A DNA stretch of 64,000 bases. It comes from Hymenolepis diminuta (lineage: Eukaryota; Platyhelminthes; Cestoda; Cyclophyllidea; Hymenolepididae). The stretch is from assembly GCA_900708905.1 (NCBI GenBank), contig CAADRB010000024.1:2113138-2177137 (forward strand), in the 5' to 3' direction. The notes beneath the pieces are model-generated. The model ran no database searches, had not been told where the DNA came from, and saw only the letters and a program-made list of their open reading frames with translations. Numbering within the stretch: position 1 is the first letter of the stretch; every line of letters starts with the position of its first letter. Shown here in pieces: positions 23,750 to 38,800 of the stretch. The position numbers and the translations under genes were made by a program.

Positions 23750-24103
23750 TGTGGGGTTCATAATGCTGACAAGGCTGATTGAATCACGTGCGCTAGAACC
23801 TCTGGAAAGTGCGGGTATGCTATCAGTGGCGTAGAGAACAAGCGCGGACGTGTGGACAGAGGTCACCTCAACCAATCAGCAGTTAAGATCCCTACAGCCT
23901 TACCTGGTTTTGTATTTAAGGGCAAAATTTTTGACTCACGAGAACAGGGGAGTGGTCAAGAAATTTTCTTCACTCACCATCTTTCTGGCTCTTACCACTT
24001 TGGGGATATTCTAGCTGATTTGAGAGTAAAGCGATAATAGAGGACTCTGCTAGAGGCTATCTAGACTGCTTAGGAGGATTACTTAGGTGTAGCATCGGCA
24101 ACA
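23750..24103 (+). mobile_element. Solo-LTR-like repeat, family A copy 3
   Basis: 354 bp in the orientation opposite to copies 1 and 2, beginning TGTGGGGTTCA and ending GCAACA. It is flanked by a 4-bp direct repeat, GTTG (23746-23749 and 24104-24107). Relative to copy 2 it lacks the segment between two GGTGTAGCA blocks near its right end, as if lost by recombination between them. Its TATA region is degraded (GCGGGTATGCTATC instead of GCGGTATATAACC). Confidence 0.62.
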
Positions 24104-26649
24104 GTTGACTAATGTCTTATTCTAACTGTCATAATCCTAATATTGTCTTAGTAGACAAGCAAAACGCGTAAACACACCCACTATAACATAATTTGGGTCA
24201 TTTTTGATATGCTTTCTACTCTGATTTTCAAATACATCGGGTTTCAGTAGAAAAAGGAATGCAACATCCACATGTCATGTACTCAACATAATCCCCTTCT
24301 GGATGATCTCAGCACAAAATTAAAATCAAAACAGCAAAGAAGTGTAAACTAGACAGACAGAGTGATAAGGCATCGCAATCTGTTGTCATGTTAGAAAATC
24401 AATAACCGGTCAGTTGTGGGATCGAATATACTGTGCTCTCTTATTACCTGAATGTCTGGATGCTTTGTTTACATCGGGCGGATGATAAGTAGGCACTGAC
24501 AAATTTAACTGGCAATTTAAAGAAGGCGAGTTTTTCTTAGCAGAAGATTTCGGTCAATATTACATAATTGCGAATTGCATTCAGCTCCATTTTTTCGAGG
24601 TTTGAATCTTGACAGTATTGACATTTTATAAATTAAATCCTTCAAGGAAGAAATCTTGAAGTATTGTAAGTGTCGAGAGTAATTTAAACAAAAATGACTT
24701 ACTCGATGGCTCACATGACCGAAAAAGACTGTCTAGAAAGAGAAATGTGTAAATGCTAAATAGCATTCAGAAATAGCACACAGAATTTTATCTAATTTTG
24801 AGGATGTCTTGAGGATATTCCTGCTTTTGACAGTTAGGAGCTATGAATAGATAGGAATGGAATGACCAACTACGAAATAAAAGCGGCCCATTAACAAGCT
24901 CTGCACATCGTGGACACAATCTTAACCTTGATCCGGAAGCCATTTCATTGAATTTGAACGGTAGGGTAGTACACAGTGAAGTATATAATCATGAGAACAT
25001 AAAAACTCAATATTTCTGGAATTCAGATAATTCCTCGACTTAATTACCTACTTCTTCTTGATCCCCTCCTCTGTTTCTTACCTTTTGGGATTCGTTTGCT
25101 GTGCCTCTTCAATCAGATGCTATCACATGATCATGTCTTTCGCACTGTCATATAAATATAAACAAATTTTGAATTAACTAATTAACATTAAGGATTTCAA
25201 AATGGCGGGAGTTCTAACTAGTGTCGCTTTTTACCTCAGTTACTTTCTCAATACTTGAGAAAGTCTGATTTCGTTTGGAGATTTGTTTTCAAGGCCGTCA
25301 TTACACGTTTTATTAATCTGTATAATTATTGCTCGAGTAATATAGCAATTTTAGTCCATACTTGTGGGAAGCAACTGAAAATGAACGACAGAGAGTCCAA
25401 GGATGACAAAGGGAGTGAGAATTAAAAGTAAACAGAGAGTAACGTCAAGGTGTCAAGGTGTTCCATTCTTGAACACGGGTTGTGGATTTTCTACCAAATG
25501 AGTAACCAACGTTTCAGAATTCGCATTTCTCAATTCGTCGCCTGGATTGCAGCAAATGAACAGTGCCTATTGACCAGCATTTTTAATCAAGAAGGGCGAA
25601 TGGTTGAGAAGACAACTGATTTTATATGATGTTTTGCAGTTTACAGTTTTAACATATCGAAGATGAGATAATATTTTTAAGTTATCCGATCTCCATTGGC
25701 AATATTTACACTAGGTATCGGTTACGACATTTTGAAGGTACAGATGGTCACAACAACGATCCTATTCATATCAGCACACCATAGGGTGTTCGTGGGTACT
25801 AAGGTATTGCTACATATAAGAAAATAAATTTTTCGCCCCAAAATAATTCTAATATGTAAAATTCTTTATTTTCCACTTTTCAATTCCCTCTTCTTCTAAT
25901 TCTTTTCAAATCGAACGAATTTATTTGCGTTGCGATTGCAAATGGCGGGTGGTATAAATCGACCTATCGAGACGAAAACGCGCCCTATTTTCATATGGCG
26001 GTTTGGTCATTCTGTATTGCGGTGTTTTCAGGTCACATTTGTAAATAGGGTGCAATGTCTTAGGGAATTTAAGAGAAGAGCAGATCATAACAGGGATCAT
26101 TACCAAAAAAATCCAGCCATGAAAAAGTGAAAAATTATTCATTTATTTGAATTGAGATTTGTGTCACTTCGAAACACAGTTTAACGTTACGGCAATTTTC
26201 AGCAACTGTATCGTATATTAATTCGACAAGTGAGGTACTTTTTCAGCCTGGGAGGCTGGGCAAGGACACTGATTTCCTTAAGGCACAAGTTGGTAACAAA
26301 TTAAGAGTTAGATATCTTGTCTGTACATCTCTACTATTTGAATCTACAGTCTTTCGTATTGAGTGGTCTTATGGGTGAAGCCCCCTTTCTTAAGGACTTA
26401 TGAAATTTTGGGTGTCAGAAGAAAACCTCCTGCATCGAACATTTTCAAGTAGGTTACTAAGTATTAGGCACAAATATTTCATTTTCTATTGCCCTGAAAT
26501 GTTGAAATGCCTCAAATTGTATTTTTATTCAATTTTTCCAAATTTCACCAAGAGTATATATTACTTAACGCATTGCAATGAGGACTCCCCAAGATTAATA
26601 AAACCACAATACAAAAATAGAAATAAAAAACATATATTTCACCACTAAC
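24104..26649. other. Intergenic, no supported gene
   Basis: AT-rich. Frames at 24517-24714 (-), 25921-26142 (-), 25930-26130 (+) and 26400-26648 (+) lack motifs, and the second and third overlap each other. Confidence 0.5.
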
Positions 26650-26654
26650 TACTG

Positions 26655-26761
26655 ATTGGTTACTAACGCACAAACAGACAAAAGTATACCGCACGCCTCT
26701 AAACGTCCGCACTTCCGTCAAGGTTAAAGCCACAGACTATTTTGATTGGTGGGACAATTGG
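26655..26761 (+). promoter_or_regulatory. Inverted CCAAT cluster upstream of the SLC6 gene
   Basis: Three ATTGG pentamers (26655-26659, 26745-26749, 26757-26761) lie 115-221 bp before the SLC6 start codon. The interval 26690-26815 is richer in GC than the surroundings. A TATTTAAC near 26816 is a weak TATA-like candidate. Placement relative to a real transcription start is unknown. Confidence 0.35.
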
Positions 26762-26875
26762 GAGTGCGGATTGTATGCCGTCTAGTGGTTGTCCTACTCC
26801 CACCCCCTTTTTATTGTGTATTTAACAGAAGATTACACAGCCATAAATAAATTAATTTGAACAATACTGCAAACC

Positions 26876-29800
26876 ATGACGAGACCTAGGAAGGAAATTG
26901 AGATAGAATCGGAGAGTGGGGCTGATCTTGCTGAAGGTGAGCTCATGTCGATTGATCCGGAGATGGTCAACAGCGTTCCGGAGGTCAGGGGAAAGTGGAA
27001 ACGAAATATCGATTTCCTATTTGCTTGTCTTGGATTCTCAGTCGGTTTTGGAAATGTTTGGCGATTTCCGTATCTCTGTTTCAAAAATGGAGGGGGTGAG
27101 TTGGCTCTTTATTGAAACGTATTTTATAAGAAAGCGGGAGATTAAAATTTTACGAAGAAATTTTTTATATGTACATTTTTTTGCAAACAAATGAATCCAG
27201 ATTTATTTTTGAAAAAGAAGCATATCCTTGGTAAAAATTTTGACCCCCAACCAAATTATTTCCATTTTAATCGTGAATATATTACTTTTTCATATTTATA
27301 ACAAAATATCTCCTTAAGTGAAATAAAGCACAATTTTAATATAAATTTCATCAATTTTGTTATATTATTTATGTGGAAATTTTTAGAAATTTAAAAATTC
27401 CAGTGGTCACATAGCTACTAAACATTTGCTCCATAATTGCATTCTCCATTTGATCTACTGAACCTTTGTGAAATGTGATAACTCATTAATAAAAAAATTT
27501 GACCTCAGTAAAAGAAATTTGAAATTATTTTCCTGAAAAATCGCAACCCAATTAGCCTCCAAAACAGCCGCAAATAAATCGAATTAATTAATAACATGAG
27601 ATTAAGGAAACTCCCTGAACTTACTCAAAATCCTGCTAAGCCAGGACTAACAATTTTTGTAAATTTAAAGAAAAATCTAAATTTTATGAAGAATCAACAA
27701 TAAATTATTAATTCAATTTTTATTTTGTAAATATTATTCGTTTTATCCGACATCTCCCGGGTTCTTATCATTTAATATCAATTGATTAGGTCAGCAAACG
27801 AGAATGGATATAACTCGAATGTGGTTGTGCTGATCAAGACATACTGGAGACGTGATTATGGGGAAAGATTCATGAATTCTGGAGGATGTAAAGTACAGAA
27901 ACTTTTTTTCTGTTCCTCTAGGCGGCATATTTGACCTGTCTGGTGGATTTCGGGACTGATGGTTGCCTAGACAGGGTAGGCTATGAGGAATGTCCTTATT
28001 GGAACCCCTTCAGACAGGGAAGATTTCATATAGCGAGTGGGGATTGTTAATATCGCTCTATTGCTGGCTGATGGGTGCAACTTCATATCACCACTGGCAG
28101 CCCCAAAAGGAGGTGCAGTAGACAGCCTCATAGGAGACGGAGGAAAATTTTTAGTAGAAGTGACAATGAAGTGATATGAACATCACTCAGTCTTTGCAGA
28201 AAGAAGCTTTATTTCAGTGTAAAAGCTTTCAACAATTTCATAAAGTGTTGAGTATTTCATTTTCTTGTTTTCGGCGGTGTGGAAATCGTCAGAGATGGTA
28301 AATAGTGTAGATTCACCACTCGTTATAACCTAATTATATTCAACAATATCAACAAATTCCAGAACTCGACAAACATGCAAGATCAAGTAAACTTCCTTGA
28401 TTTATTCAAGATTCTACCGTAGCAACTGCCCATAATTTCAGGGCATTTTGATGGAACTCTGAATTTTATGAATAATTAACAATAAATAGTTAATTTAATT
28501 CTCCTTTGGTAAAAATAATTCATTTTATTAAACATTATGTAATGGTATAATTCATTAATAGGCGATCTGAACTTAACAAGAATGGGTTCAAACTATAACA
28601 TTACGTGAGGAAAATTCAAGATTGCATTGTTGAATTTGTCGTGGAATCATCAACAAGATTGGGTGATAATGATGGAATAGTTTCGGGTCATTTAAAAACG
28701 GGTCAATCAGGTATTTGAGAGAAGTAAATTGTAAAAATCCAGGTCATATTTAGTGACTTTCTTGCGAGTGAATCATTATTGAAATCTATTGAAAGACATC
28801 AGGTAACATTTGTCTAACTTCTGCGTCGCAATATTTATTTAATGAAATACTCTTTCACTTCATAATTCTTTATAATGTGCGTTAATAATATTAAAATCAT
28901 ACCTTTCTGGAAATCCTCTTGTGAAGTTTAAATGTGAAAATAACTTAGAAATTCAATTATCCCTCGTTTATTGCAGATAAGCGTTTCATATAAATGTCAA
29001 TGTCAACGCCTATGATTAAAATAAGCGTGATCCCTCTTTACTAAATAATAGGTGCGTTTCTGATCCCATACTTCATCAGCGTTCTTGTGACTGGAATTCC
29101 AATGTTCTTTCTGGAGGTCAGTGTCGGTCAACTCATGTCTCGTGGAGGGATTGAGGCCTGGGAGATCATTCCACTATTCAAAGGTAAGTTTAATCAATGC
29201 TAACTATAAGGTGCTTGTAATTTGCTGTGATATACGGTCAGTGGTTTGTTTTCCATCTCACAGGTCTACCTTACTATTCCGCTAACTATTATCTGAAAGT
29301 CAAATCCCTTAATCAACTAACACTGAAATATACTCAAGTAATAGATCAAAAAGGAGACTGAATAAGCCCTTTTGGTAGGTACGATGGTGAAACAGCATTT
29401 GTCGGAAGTTATTTGGAACAACATAAACTGGGAGATGGAAAGTACCTCTCCGTGGGTCAGAAAAACAAATTTAGAGACGGTCATAAATTAGCTAGGTGTC
29501 TGCTTTAAGTTACTGAAATGCATAAAACACATCAGAATTCCAGGGTCGTTCACATAGCATGACATGATTAATTGTTATCCAAATAGGAATTCCTATTTGC
29601 AGATCATAGCTGATTTTCGTCCTTTTTTCTAAACGTGCCGTCCATGATCGAGGTATATTTGAACGCTCCATGAAACAATCCAATTTAATTTATATAAATA
29701 TAATGCAATATATCAAGGTGCCCAATGTGGTAATGATCTAGGGATTGCCTACTCAGATCCATCAGACTAAGCAGAGAAAAGTTTGAGATGATTGACCGGG

Positions 29801-32800
29801 TGATTGGCCTATGATTCTTCAGTAGCGAGCTTGTATTTCCAGACGCGGACTTGTAAGCCAATGACCGATAAAGTCGTGCAAGGGGAACGAAACCTTGAGG
29901 ACTCTTCTGGTGCCTTAGACATGAGTGGTTTGGCTCTCAAACCAAATTTTGACCTTCAAAATTGAAATATTAGATCAATAAAACTCTTTAAATTTCATTT
30001 ATACGTGGGATTTTTAGGTCAGCTTTTATAAAACACTTAAGCATGAATTGAACTTTCGACGGAAGTCCTTTAAAACGATAATGCACTGCTGATGTGTTGG
30101 AAATAAACAAAACCTTTTGCCAGAAGAAGGTGATTCGCTGCGTTTTTTGCCTGTAGAGCTGACATGTGGCTGCCCCGACGTAAACTGTAAATATAACTCT
30201 AGAATGATAATTTCACAAAAGAAAAACACAGTGATGGATTTAGACAACTCACCATCAATGTGACCGAGCAGAATGCTTTGTACAATATAAATGAATCAAA
30301 CAAAAGAAAGTTGTAGAAAATGAAATTTCAAGATTAAATTTTAATAATTGATGGCAGATACACCTTTGTATTTACCTTAGAAAATGGACAAGTTGTATGA
30401 CAACCGAAACATAAAATATTAATTTAAGTATTAAATGACACAATTAGAGGTAATAGAACGATTAAGCGGGTTAATATTGTTCAGGAGAAGGTAACAGTGA
30501 AGTTGGGAAGGGTGTCATTCTCCTGTTACTAGATGAACATGAAATGTCGGATCAAAATTCAGGCGAATGGGAAAATTCGTCCTTAAATCGATAGCAAGGA
30601 CATTTATCATTCAATCGTCATTACAATTAAGTTCCAGACTGAAGAAATCAACTCATTTTTAAAAAAGAAAGAGAGGAACAGTTCTAAATAAAAGTGGCGA
30701 ATATACTCTCGTTGATTGGTTGGAGCACGGATCAATTTACTGCAAATGCCACTGTCCAAATTTTGCTTTGCACAGATTGATAAGGGTATGCTTTTCATTT
30801 CAGGTGTTGGTTATGCGGGAACATTTATTCTCTTTTGTCTCAATTCCTACTACAATGTAATCTTAGCCTGGATATTCTTCTATCTCTTCTCTTCAATGCA
30901 GCGAAAGTTGCCCTGGTCGAGTTGTGGAAACGAGTGGAACACTCCAAACTGTGTGGATTCCAGCACCAATACTAGTGACATCCCTGGGTTCAATACCACG
31001 CTTGCAACTGATCCAGTAAATGAATACTGGGAGTACGTTTGTCAATCCCTAAGTGTGGAAGGTGGGCACGCTAATATCCAGCCGATCCAATTATAAAGTG
31101 CCTTAAATTATATCCCCCTGTCTAGATTATCAAAGTTTGGTAAGATTTATTATAGAAACGAAAACACAGCGAAATGCAATCAGAGAAGCTCAGTATTTTC
31201 ACTCGAACCTCACTCCACCCAGCATGTTGAAACTATGCTGAAAATTCCGACTGTTTGATATTGCATCATTTTTATTTGCCTGTTTCTGACATTAAATAGG
31301 TCTCCTCTCAAGGAACACACAAAATTAGAGATATCAGAATAATCCGAGTTCACCTTTACTCCTCTAGACCGCTTTTACACATTCAGGTATAATTTATAAA
31401 AAAATGCAATGTCATGAATTCATTTTTATTTTTCAAAATTACACCAATAAAAACTTTGTTCATAAATTTTTTATAAAAAATAACAGGTTTTTTTTAATGT
31501 TTGGAATTCATTTGAAGCTGGAATTGTTTCGAGGGATTTTATATGAGTATTAATTAAAAAAATGGAAAAGAATACAATATTTTTAAAAAATTTCCAATTT
31601 TTCTCAATAATACATCATAATAATTTTAATAAAATATTTTAAATAAATTTTGAACGATATTTTAAATTATGGCTTATTGATAAGTGGAATAGAAACAAGC
31701 AAATGGTATTTCTTCGTCTTAAAATACTTTTATGCCAAATTAAGGGAAATTAAAATTAATTAATTGATTAATTAAAATGATTTAATTAATTAATGGTAAG
31801 CAGATGGCCAGTGGAAATGGAAATGAAGAGTACAGAAAAATACTAACTTTTATCGGAGTCTTTTATGTATCCCTCCAATCGTTTTGCATTTGTCCTGTTA
31901 TTTAATTGTATGGAATAATTATTGATTTAAAACTTTTATGAATATTCCACGAGGATACAAAGTTAAATTGTTGTTCTCTTGAAAGGTGGGGAGTAGTAAA
32001 CGCTTCCGCAGTGAGTTGTGCTTTGATCCAATTAGCATAAATAGTGGTGACCTGAAATGATCTGTTCTTTGAAAGTGTTCCCGTCTGGTTACTCGGGGAT
32101 ATGTCCTATTTCAAACTATTTCCCCCATTTTTCTCACCGTGCCTTTAGGGATGCGAAATAGGTGTGGTCGTGTAAATTCCTGCTCGGTCATCCCTACATT
32201 GTTATATGTCTGCCACATTTTTCCCACCTTCTTAGAGAACTAAGTATACTTACACCATAGCGACCAGGGCGCGCCCTGCAATCACTATTTGTGATATCTC
32301 AATATGCGCTCTCGTTAGTTACCTTTTATAATGTCTATCCTCTTCTCATAATACATTATTGCCATCACCGTCCTATGAGACTCAGCTGTCAACCCTTTTT
32401 TCAGAGCATCTAGAGTAAAAATACCGTGTAGAGAGTACTGCTAGGGCCAGCGATAAAAAAACACCATTTCCACACTAGAATGTCATGAAGTGGAGTAGGC
32501 CAAATTTCATTTCTTAATACCGATGAAAGAGCAAGAGAGAGAGAGAGAGGGAGAGAGAAAGGAGAACGAAGAAAGTTGGAGAATGATAGAGTGGTGGATA
32601 ACTGCGCGTTTTCACCAAGCATACAAGAACTGCAGCATGTAAATAACACAGACAAACAAGCTGGGTCACGTGGGACAAAGACAAATACTTGTGTTTTAGG
32701 TACATAGGAATTGAAATACTCCGCTTGCGAAAGCTTTGCGCAAGTTATCAGACTTAAATCTAATTTTCTATAAAACAGTTTAAATTAAAACCTTATCCAA

Positions 32801-35800
32801 AAATAATTTTGAGAGGCGTTTGAAGAGTGTGCTCTGGTGTGCTCTTGACTTTTGAAATATTAATGAATCGCTCATGTCCTATTGCTATTTGTAGACGTCG
32901 AGTGCTGGGAATTTCTTCAGGAATTGATGAAGTCGGAGTGGTGAGATGGGAACTTGCTCTCTGTCTTCTCCTCGCTTGGATTGTTGTATTCCTCTGTATT
33001 TTCCGCGGAATTAGAGCATCTGGAAAAGTAGTCAACTCACATTTAATTGAACAATAACTAAGTAGTGAGAAAGGATAATAAATTTTTCATTTTAGGTTCT
33101 ATACATAACCGCTACAGCACCATTTATTCTGATGGGCATTCTCCTCGGACGCACAGCTGTCTTGAATGGAGCTAAAAAGGGAATGATTTACTATATGCAA
33201 CCCAAATGGGAACGATTAGCCTCCTTAGAGGTAACTGTCAAATGTTCCCTCGTCAATCCAACCACCCTAGCCACCATTTCGAAGTGAAATGAATTTGGAT
33301 TACATTTACATCTCTTTAAATTATTAGAATGAATGATAATTTAATTTATAAATTTTTATTAAATAATAAAGTTAGGGACAATTTATAATAAAATGCTAAT
33401 TTAAAGTGATAGTCTCCATGATTAAAACAAGAATGCTTCCCAGTTATTATTGTTTAAATAATTAAAATAAATTAAAATGAAAATAAATTCCCAAATAACT
33501 TATATCTTGATAATATTATTGGCTTACGTTACAGGTGTGGTCTGACGCAGGAACACAAATTTTCTTCAGTTATTCCATCGGTCTCGGAACACTGACTGCA
33601 CTTGGAGGTTTAAACGACTTCCATCATAATACCGTCAGGTATGTATACCTTCAAGAATTCAAAGTTGAAATGCATTTAATTTATACTGAAGCTTTTAGTC
33701 TATCATTGGTTAGAGCATTTACGGTAATTTGAAGAAAGATGGTAAAATTATGGCTTGGAGATATTTGAAAAATGATACAGGTTTATTAAATCAGTTTGAA
33801 ATCAATATTCCTTCTATAAAATAGTGAAATCACAAGGTAACTCTAATCAATAAAGGGAGTGACAGAAGGTAAGGTTCTCATGGGAACTGCAGCTAATGCA
33901 ATATGCGGATATCTTTGTCTACCGCTAACTGGGATGTCCACAGTTTTAGGCGACTAACCGCGAAGTCTAAAATTTCAAATATCCTCGACTCAAGCGCCTA
34001 CAATGGCAGCCCCAATCTACAAAAATGCAAAAGATGGAAGAATAATTCAATGCGCTTTATTGGGTTGCTATAGAAAAGGACTGCGTTTGAGAAATTTACA
34101 TTAAAGAAACTAATGGATACCCGACACTGTTTAGGGTCAGCCAAGGCGTCCACAATTAATTACACAATAAAATACATTATTTGTTGACAATGAAAGGTGT
34201 TTGATGATTAAAAATATCGCAGTTGACCTGGATTTCAAATACTCTCCAAACAAAAATCATTTCAAATGATCAAAATGATGATTTTCCAGACGTCCTGAAT
34301 GTTGCAGGAGTCATCGCATCGAGATGTCACGAAAAAGTAATAAAATTCAGAATTAGCAAAAAATGAGGGGTACTAGTTATGAAATAGACCGCCGTGGATC
34401 TGAATAGTCAATATTACCTTCCATCTATCCAAGCCAGTAGATATCTTGGAGTATAATTTTGTTGAATAAGCTGGAATGACAGTACTGAGAAAAGCACCTT
34501 GTGGTAGTCGAATGATGCTACGTTGAAATCGTGAATTGAACTACTCCTCCTCATCCTTAAAGGTTTGACGCATTTTTTGATAAGGTGGAAGCTACTAGTA
34601 ATGAAGAGTTTTGTTATTTCATTCATAAACCTGCCATGTAGGATCCTTCGACTCAAACTAGTACCGCTCTATGAGACATTGAATATCGATTAGTCTGGTT
34701 TTCGCACTTTTCCGGGAAAGCATAATTTCATAGCGGAAGTATTATTTTAATTTGATAAAAATATTTCGCTAAATATGTGCACTTGAGAAGATAACATGAT
34801 TTATGTTTGCTATATTTAGTTCATGTTAATATCATTGGTCCGTTTACCTATTTCAAGGTCGAAATTAATGTTTGCTTAGTGCTAAATTGACTTACATATC
34901 CTTCTCCTCCCTCCTCTAACTGGAAAACTGGAATATCGGATTCCTGTAGTTAATAAAACAAAAATATTTGGGTTTCTGTAATATTTATTAATTTTTTTGT
35001 ATAAAAACCTTTCTAACTGGCAATTATTCTCACGCAGCGGGCAGATGGACCCCTTAACCTACGCCGTGATTTAATAAAACATTAAATGAATTCAAGTAGA
35101 AATTAATATTTTTCCACTACTCCCACGATGTCAATTAATTGCGCGAATTCAATAATGGCCATCTCCTGTCGCTACTTCGAGCTAATAAACTGTAATTTAC
35201 ACAAAAGTATGGCATAATCCCATCCGTCTAATGAAAACAAATTGCAAATATTCTGATTTAGTGAAAATTGTTAATATGAAAACACAGGAAATAGCTTGGT
35301 GAAGCTATAAAAGGGGTAGTCTAGGTAAAAGCGAATGTTTGAAATGTAGGTACGTTTGGGGGTTAAAAGGAGACCCATTTAAATAAGCCCTAAGAGATTA
35401 TAATTCCGCAAAAACTTACACGAAATCATAGAGGAGGTGTTCGTAGTAGCACACAATTGTTGAGGTGTATGGAGAAAGAATTCCCATTAGGAAGATTCAA
35501 GATTGTCGAACAAGATGCAAAAAGTTCAATCTCTAGTAAGGAGATTTTGTGTCCTGGAGATCGTCAAGGCGACGAAATATGACTCCCCTCCCCCCCCCCT
35601 CCCCTCCCTTTTAATCAGCGTAGACTAAAGCTTGTAATAGCAGGACCACGAGTATTAAATTTATGTACCAAAATATCGAAATTCGGCAAAATCATTTTGT
35701 ATATTTATTTTTCCCTATCTTCCAACCCTCCCTGTGTAGAAGCGTTGTATAAAAATGAGGCGACTTTAAATAAATCAATTTCCAAGAGGAGTAATAAAAA

Positions 35801-38800
35801 TTAAAAGTCTTGTTAATAATGATAGAAATTTTAAATTAATTCAATTTAAATATTCACTTCGTTAAGTTGGAAATAAGCTGTTGCAGTTAGAGTAAGGGCT
35901 AGTAGCAATGAAGCAGGGCACCAAGGATTGATTAGATCAGGATGTATTGAACACATCGCAGTACAGACTCCCAAGGGGAAGAGAGGATTGAGGGAAGGAG
36001 GAAGCGAAGGAAGATGTCTCTGACACGCGACAGTGTCTGTATGTCGTGTGCGTGTAGTGGAAGGCCATTTATATTCGTCACTTGAATGAGGATGTACGTG
36101 AGGACATATTTGTGTGTATGGTTAAGTAGGACGGGATGGTTGTAGGAAAAGGAGGGGACAGTGTGGACAGGACTGGCTCCCAAACATAGCCGAGTCAGTG
36201 ATGCCTCTTCAACTATCATATCTGACGTACACTTAGTTAGCTTTTCCGATCAATGAGAATGAGCCACTTGAGGACACACGATGTTTATCCGTAGAGAGCC
36301 TGTGGTCACAATAAGGTTGACAATTCGCGATGACGTTAGATAGATATTACGGAGATGATGGGATTCATCCTTCAAAGCTTTGGATATTCTCGAACTGGAA
36401 ATTGCAAACTTCCAATCAGTTATCTGTTTTACTGATAAATTTGCTATTTATTTGGGTAAAAGGCAGAACATGTGATCAAGCAAATTCATGTAATCCTACT
36501 AAAATAATATTCCAGTATTATAGAAGTTGACTCTCAAATGAAATTTCAAATTAATCATTGTAATTCATCTTTTAGAGATACGCTCCTTTTTGCCACTCTG
36601 AATAGTTTCACAAGCCTTCTTGCCGGATGCATTATATTCTGCACATTGGGATTCATGTCTGAGTCCTCAGGAGTACCAATTGAGGATGTGGCTGAGTCTG
36701 GCCCGGGTCTAGCATTCGTCGCATATCCAAAAGCCCTTTCCACAATGCCACTAAGTCCACTTTGGAGCGTCTTATTTTTCACAATGCTGTTTCTTCTGGG
36801 GCTAGATAGTCAGGTTGGTCACAGAATCCTTCCTTTTCTTAACCTGATGCTTCAGAAAAGTAATGCTCTGCTTTATCTCTTCCAACTAGTTTGTTGGAGT
36901 TGAAGGACTTGTATCAAGTGTTGCTGACATGTTTCCGGATGTTTTCAATTATAGAAGATCCAGAGTTCTACTAACGTTTGGTTCAAGCATAATCTGTTTT
37001 TTTATTGGCCTTCTCATGGTCACTAACGTAGGTGAAATTTTTTTTTTCCTCTCCCAATTCAATAAAATAGATATAAATATAAGTAAATCATATGATGTCA
37101 TTTTTCAACAGACACTATAATTAATAGCCTGGTAGTTTTTGTTTAAATAGATCTGCCCAATAAATTTTAAATTTGAAACGTATAATTAAAAGTCGGTGTG
37201 GCACACGATTGGCTTGTTAACTGATTCCAGATGATTTAAGCCATAAAATATTTTAATTAACTTTACTTTTAATATTGTAATTTCAGACGGAATAATTTAA
37301 TTTATCTTGATGAAAATGAGCTTAATGGCATTCTTGGCACTACCATTCTGTACCAACTTTGAGTAGTCAAATCATTGTAGCAAAAATGTAATTTTATTTA
37401 ATATTAAATTTAAAATTATGAGCTTTCATCTCCTTATAATTTGATTTTACTTTCATTTTTTGTCCTTCGGGTTCTTAGAGTCTCATTTTAAGTTCAATAC
37501 TTGGATGCTGACATTTTCTTGCTGTTCGGAGTTATTCCTCAGTGTATTTCAGCACTGTCGACAACAGAATTACTCAAAACGCCAAAGAATTAGTTCATTT
37601 TATTCCATGATATGTTAAGTGTTCAAAGGGCTGACGCTTATGGTTAAAATAGCCCTTAAAAGCATGTTTCAGTTATAGCTGATTGACATTTGACAGTGAA
37701 AGAAGAATGGGGTCCCATCTTTGCAAAATATTTACTTAAGAATAGATGAGTAGTCAGTAATCTTCCATTCAGTTTCTTTGTACAAATTTACAAATTCAAA
37801 TATTTCAAGATGAAAGGATTTTGTTATTTTAAAATTTCGACAACTGTGATATTAAAATATACATCATTCCGCAGATTTTTAGTACAAACCTTTACGAGAT
37901 AAAGTTTTGATAGGTAAAGTGAATAATAACGCCTGAATATCAGATTGCTTCCGATAGGTGGATATGTCGTTAACATATTGATTATTCATAATTTGAAGCT
38001 TGCAAAAATGATGAGTGAACTTATTGTGTGGTGGCCCCAAATATCCACTTGAATATAACACGGCTTTTGGTGTAACGATTAACAGAGAAATTTATAAAGA
38101 AGGAATAACGTTGAAGAAGCATCTAACACATGATGGATAAATTGTATCTACCTATTATATTAATATTATAATTCGTCTATTGTTTAAATGATAAAGTGAT
38201 ATGTCGGTGCGCATTTTATGTCCTTTTTTTGCATGCTTCAGGGAGGGGTCTACATTTTCCAACTGTTTGATTACTACGTCGGAAGCCGTATCATCCTTCT
38301 TGTTGCTATGTTTGAATGCATTGTCATTGGTTTCGTATTTGGCAAGTTGTAAAAATTGTAACGAAATTTTTGCTTTTACAATCATTTTTATTAGAAGACT
38401 AAAATTCTGTTAGTGCGGAATCAAATGTTTTTGCTATCACTTCTGCAAAAGTCAGAGGTCATGGGCTAGGATTTGCTATCTCGTATATTAACAGAATTCA
38501 AAATCTATTTATACATCTGTAATACGTTTGCGATTAACCAATCACTGATGGTTATTGGAATTATATATCCTGTAAGGCAGAATATGATTGGTCAGACAAC
38601 GAACCAATCAATGAATGACCTCGGTTAACCTCGTGACGCCATAACATGATATAAATATGGAGTTATACAAACAGCTATCAGCTAACAGCATACAACCACA
38701 GTACTAGTGATCCCGAAGATTGAGTCAAGGGTATTAAAACAATTAAGAATCGAGTTAGTGAAGAAAGTGAAAGGGTGAGAAAACACCAGAGAATAAGACC

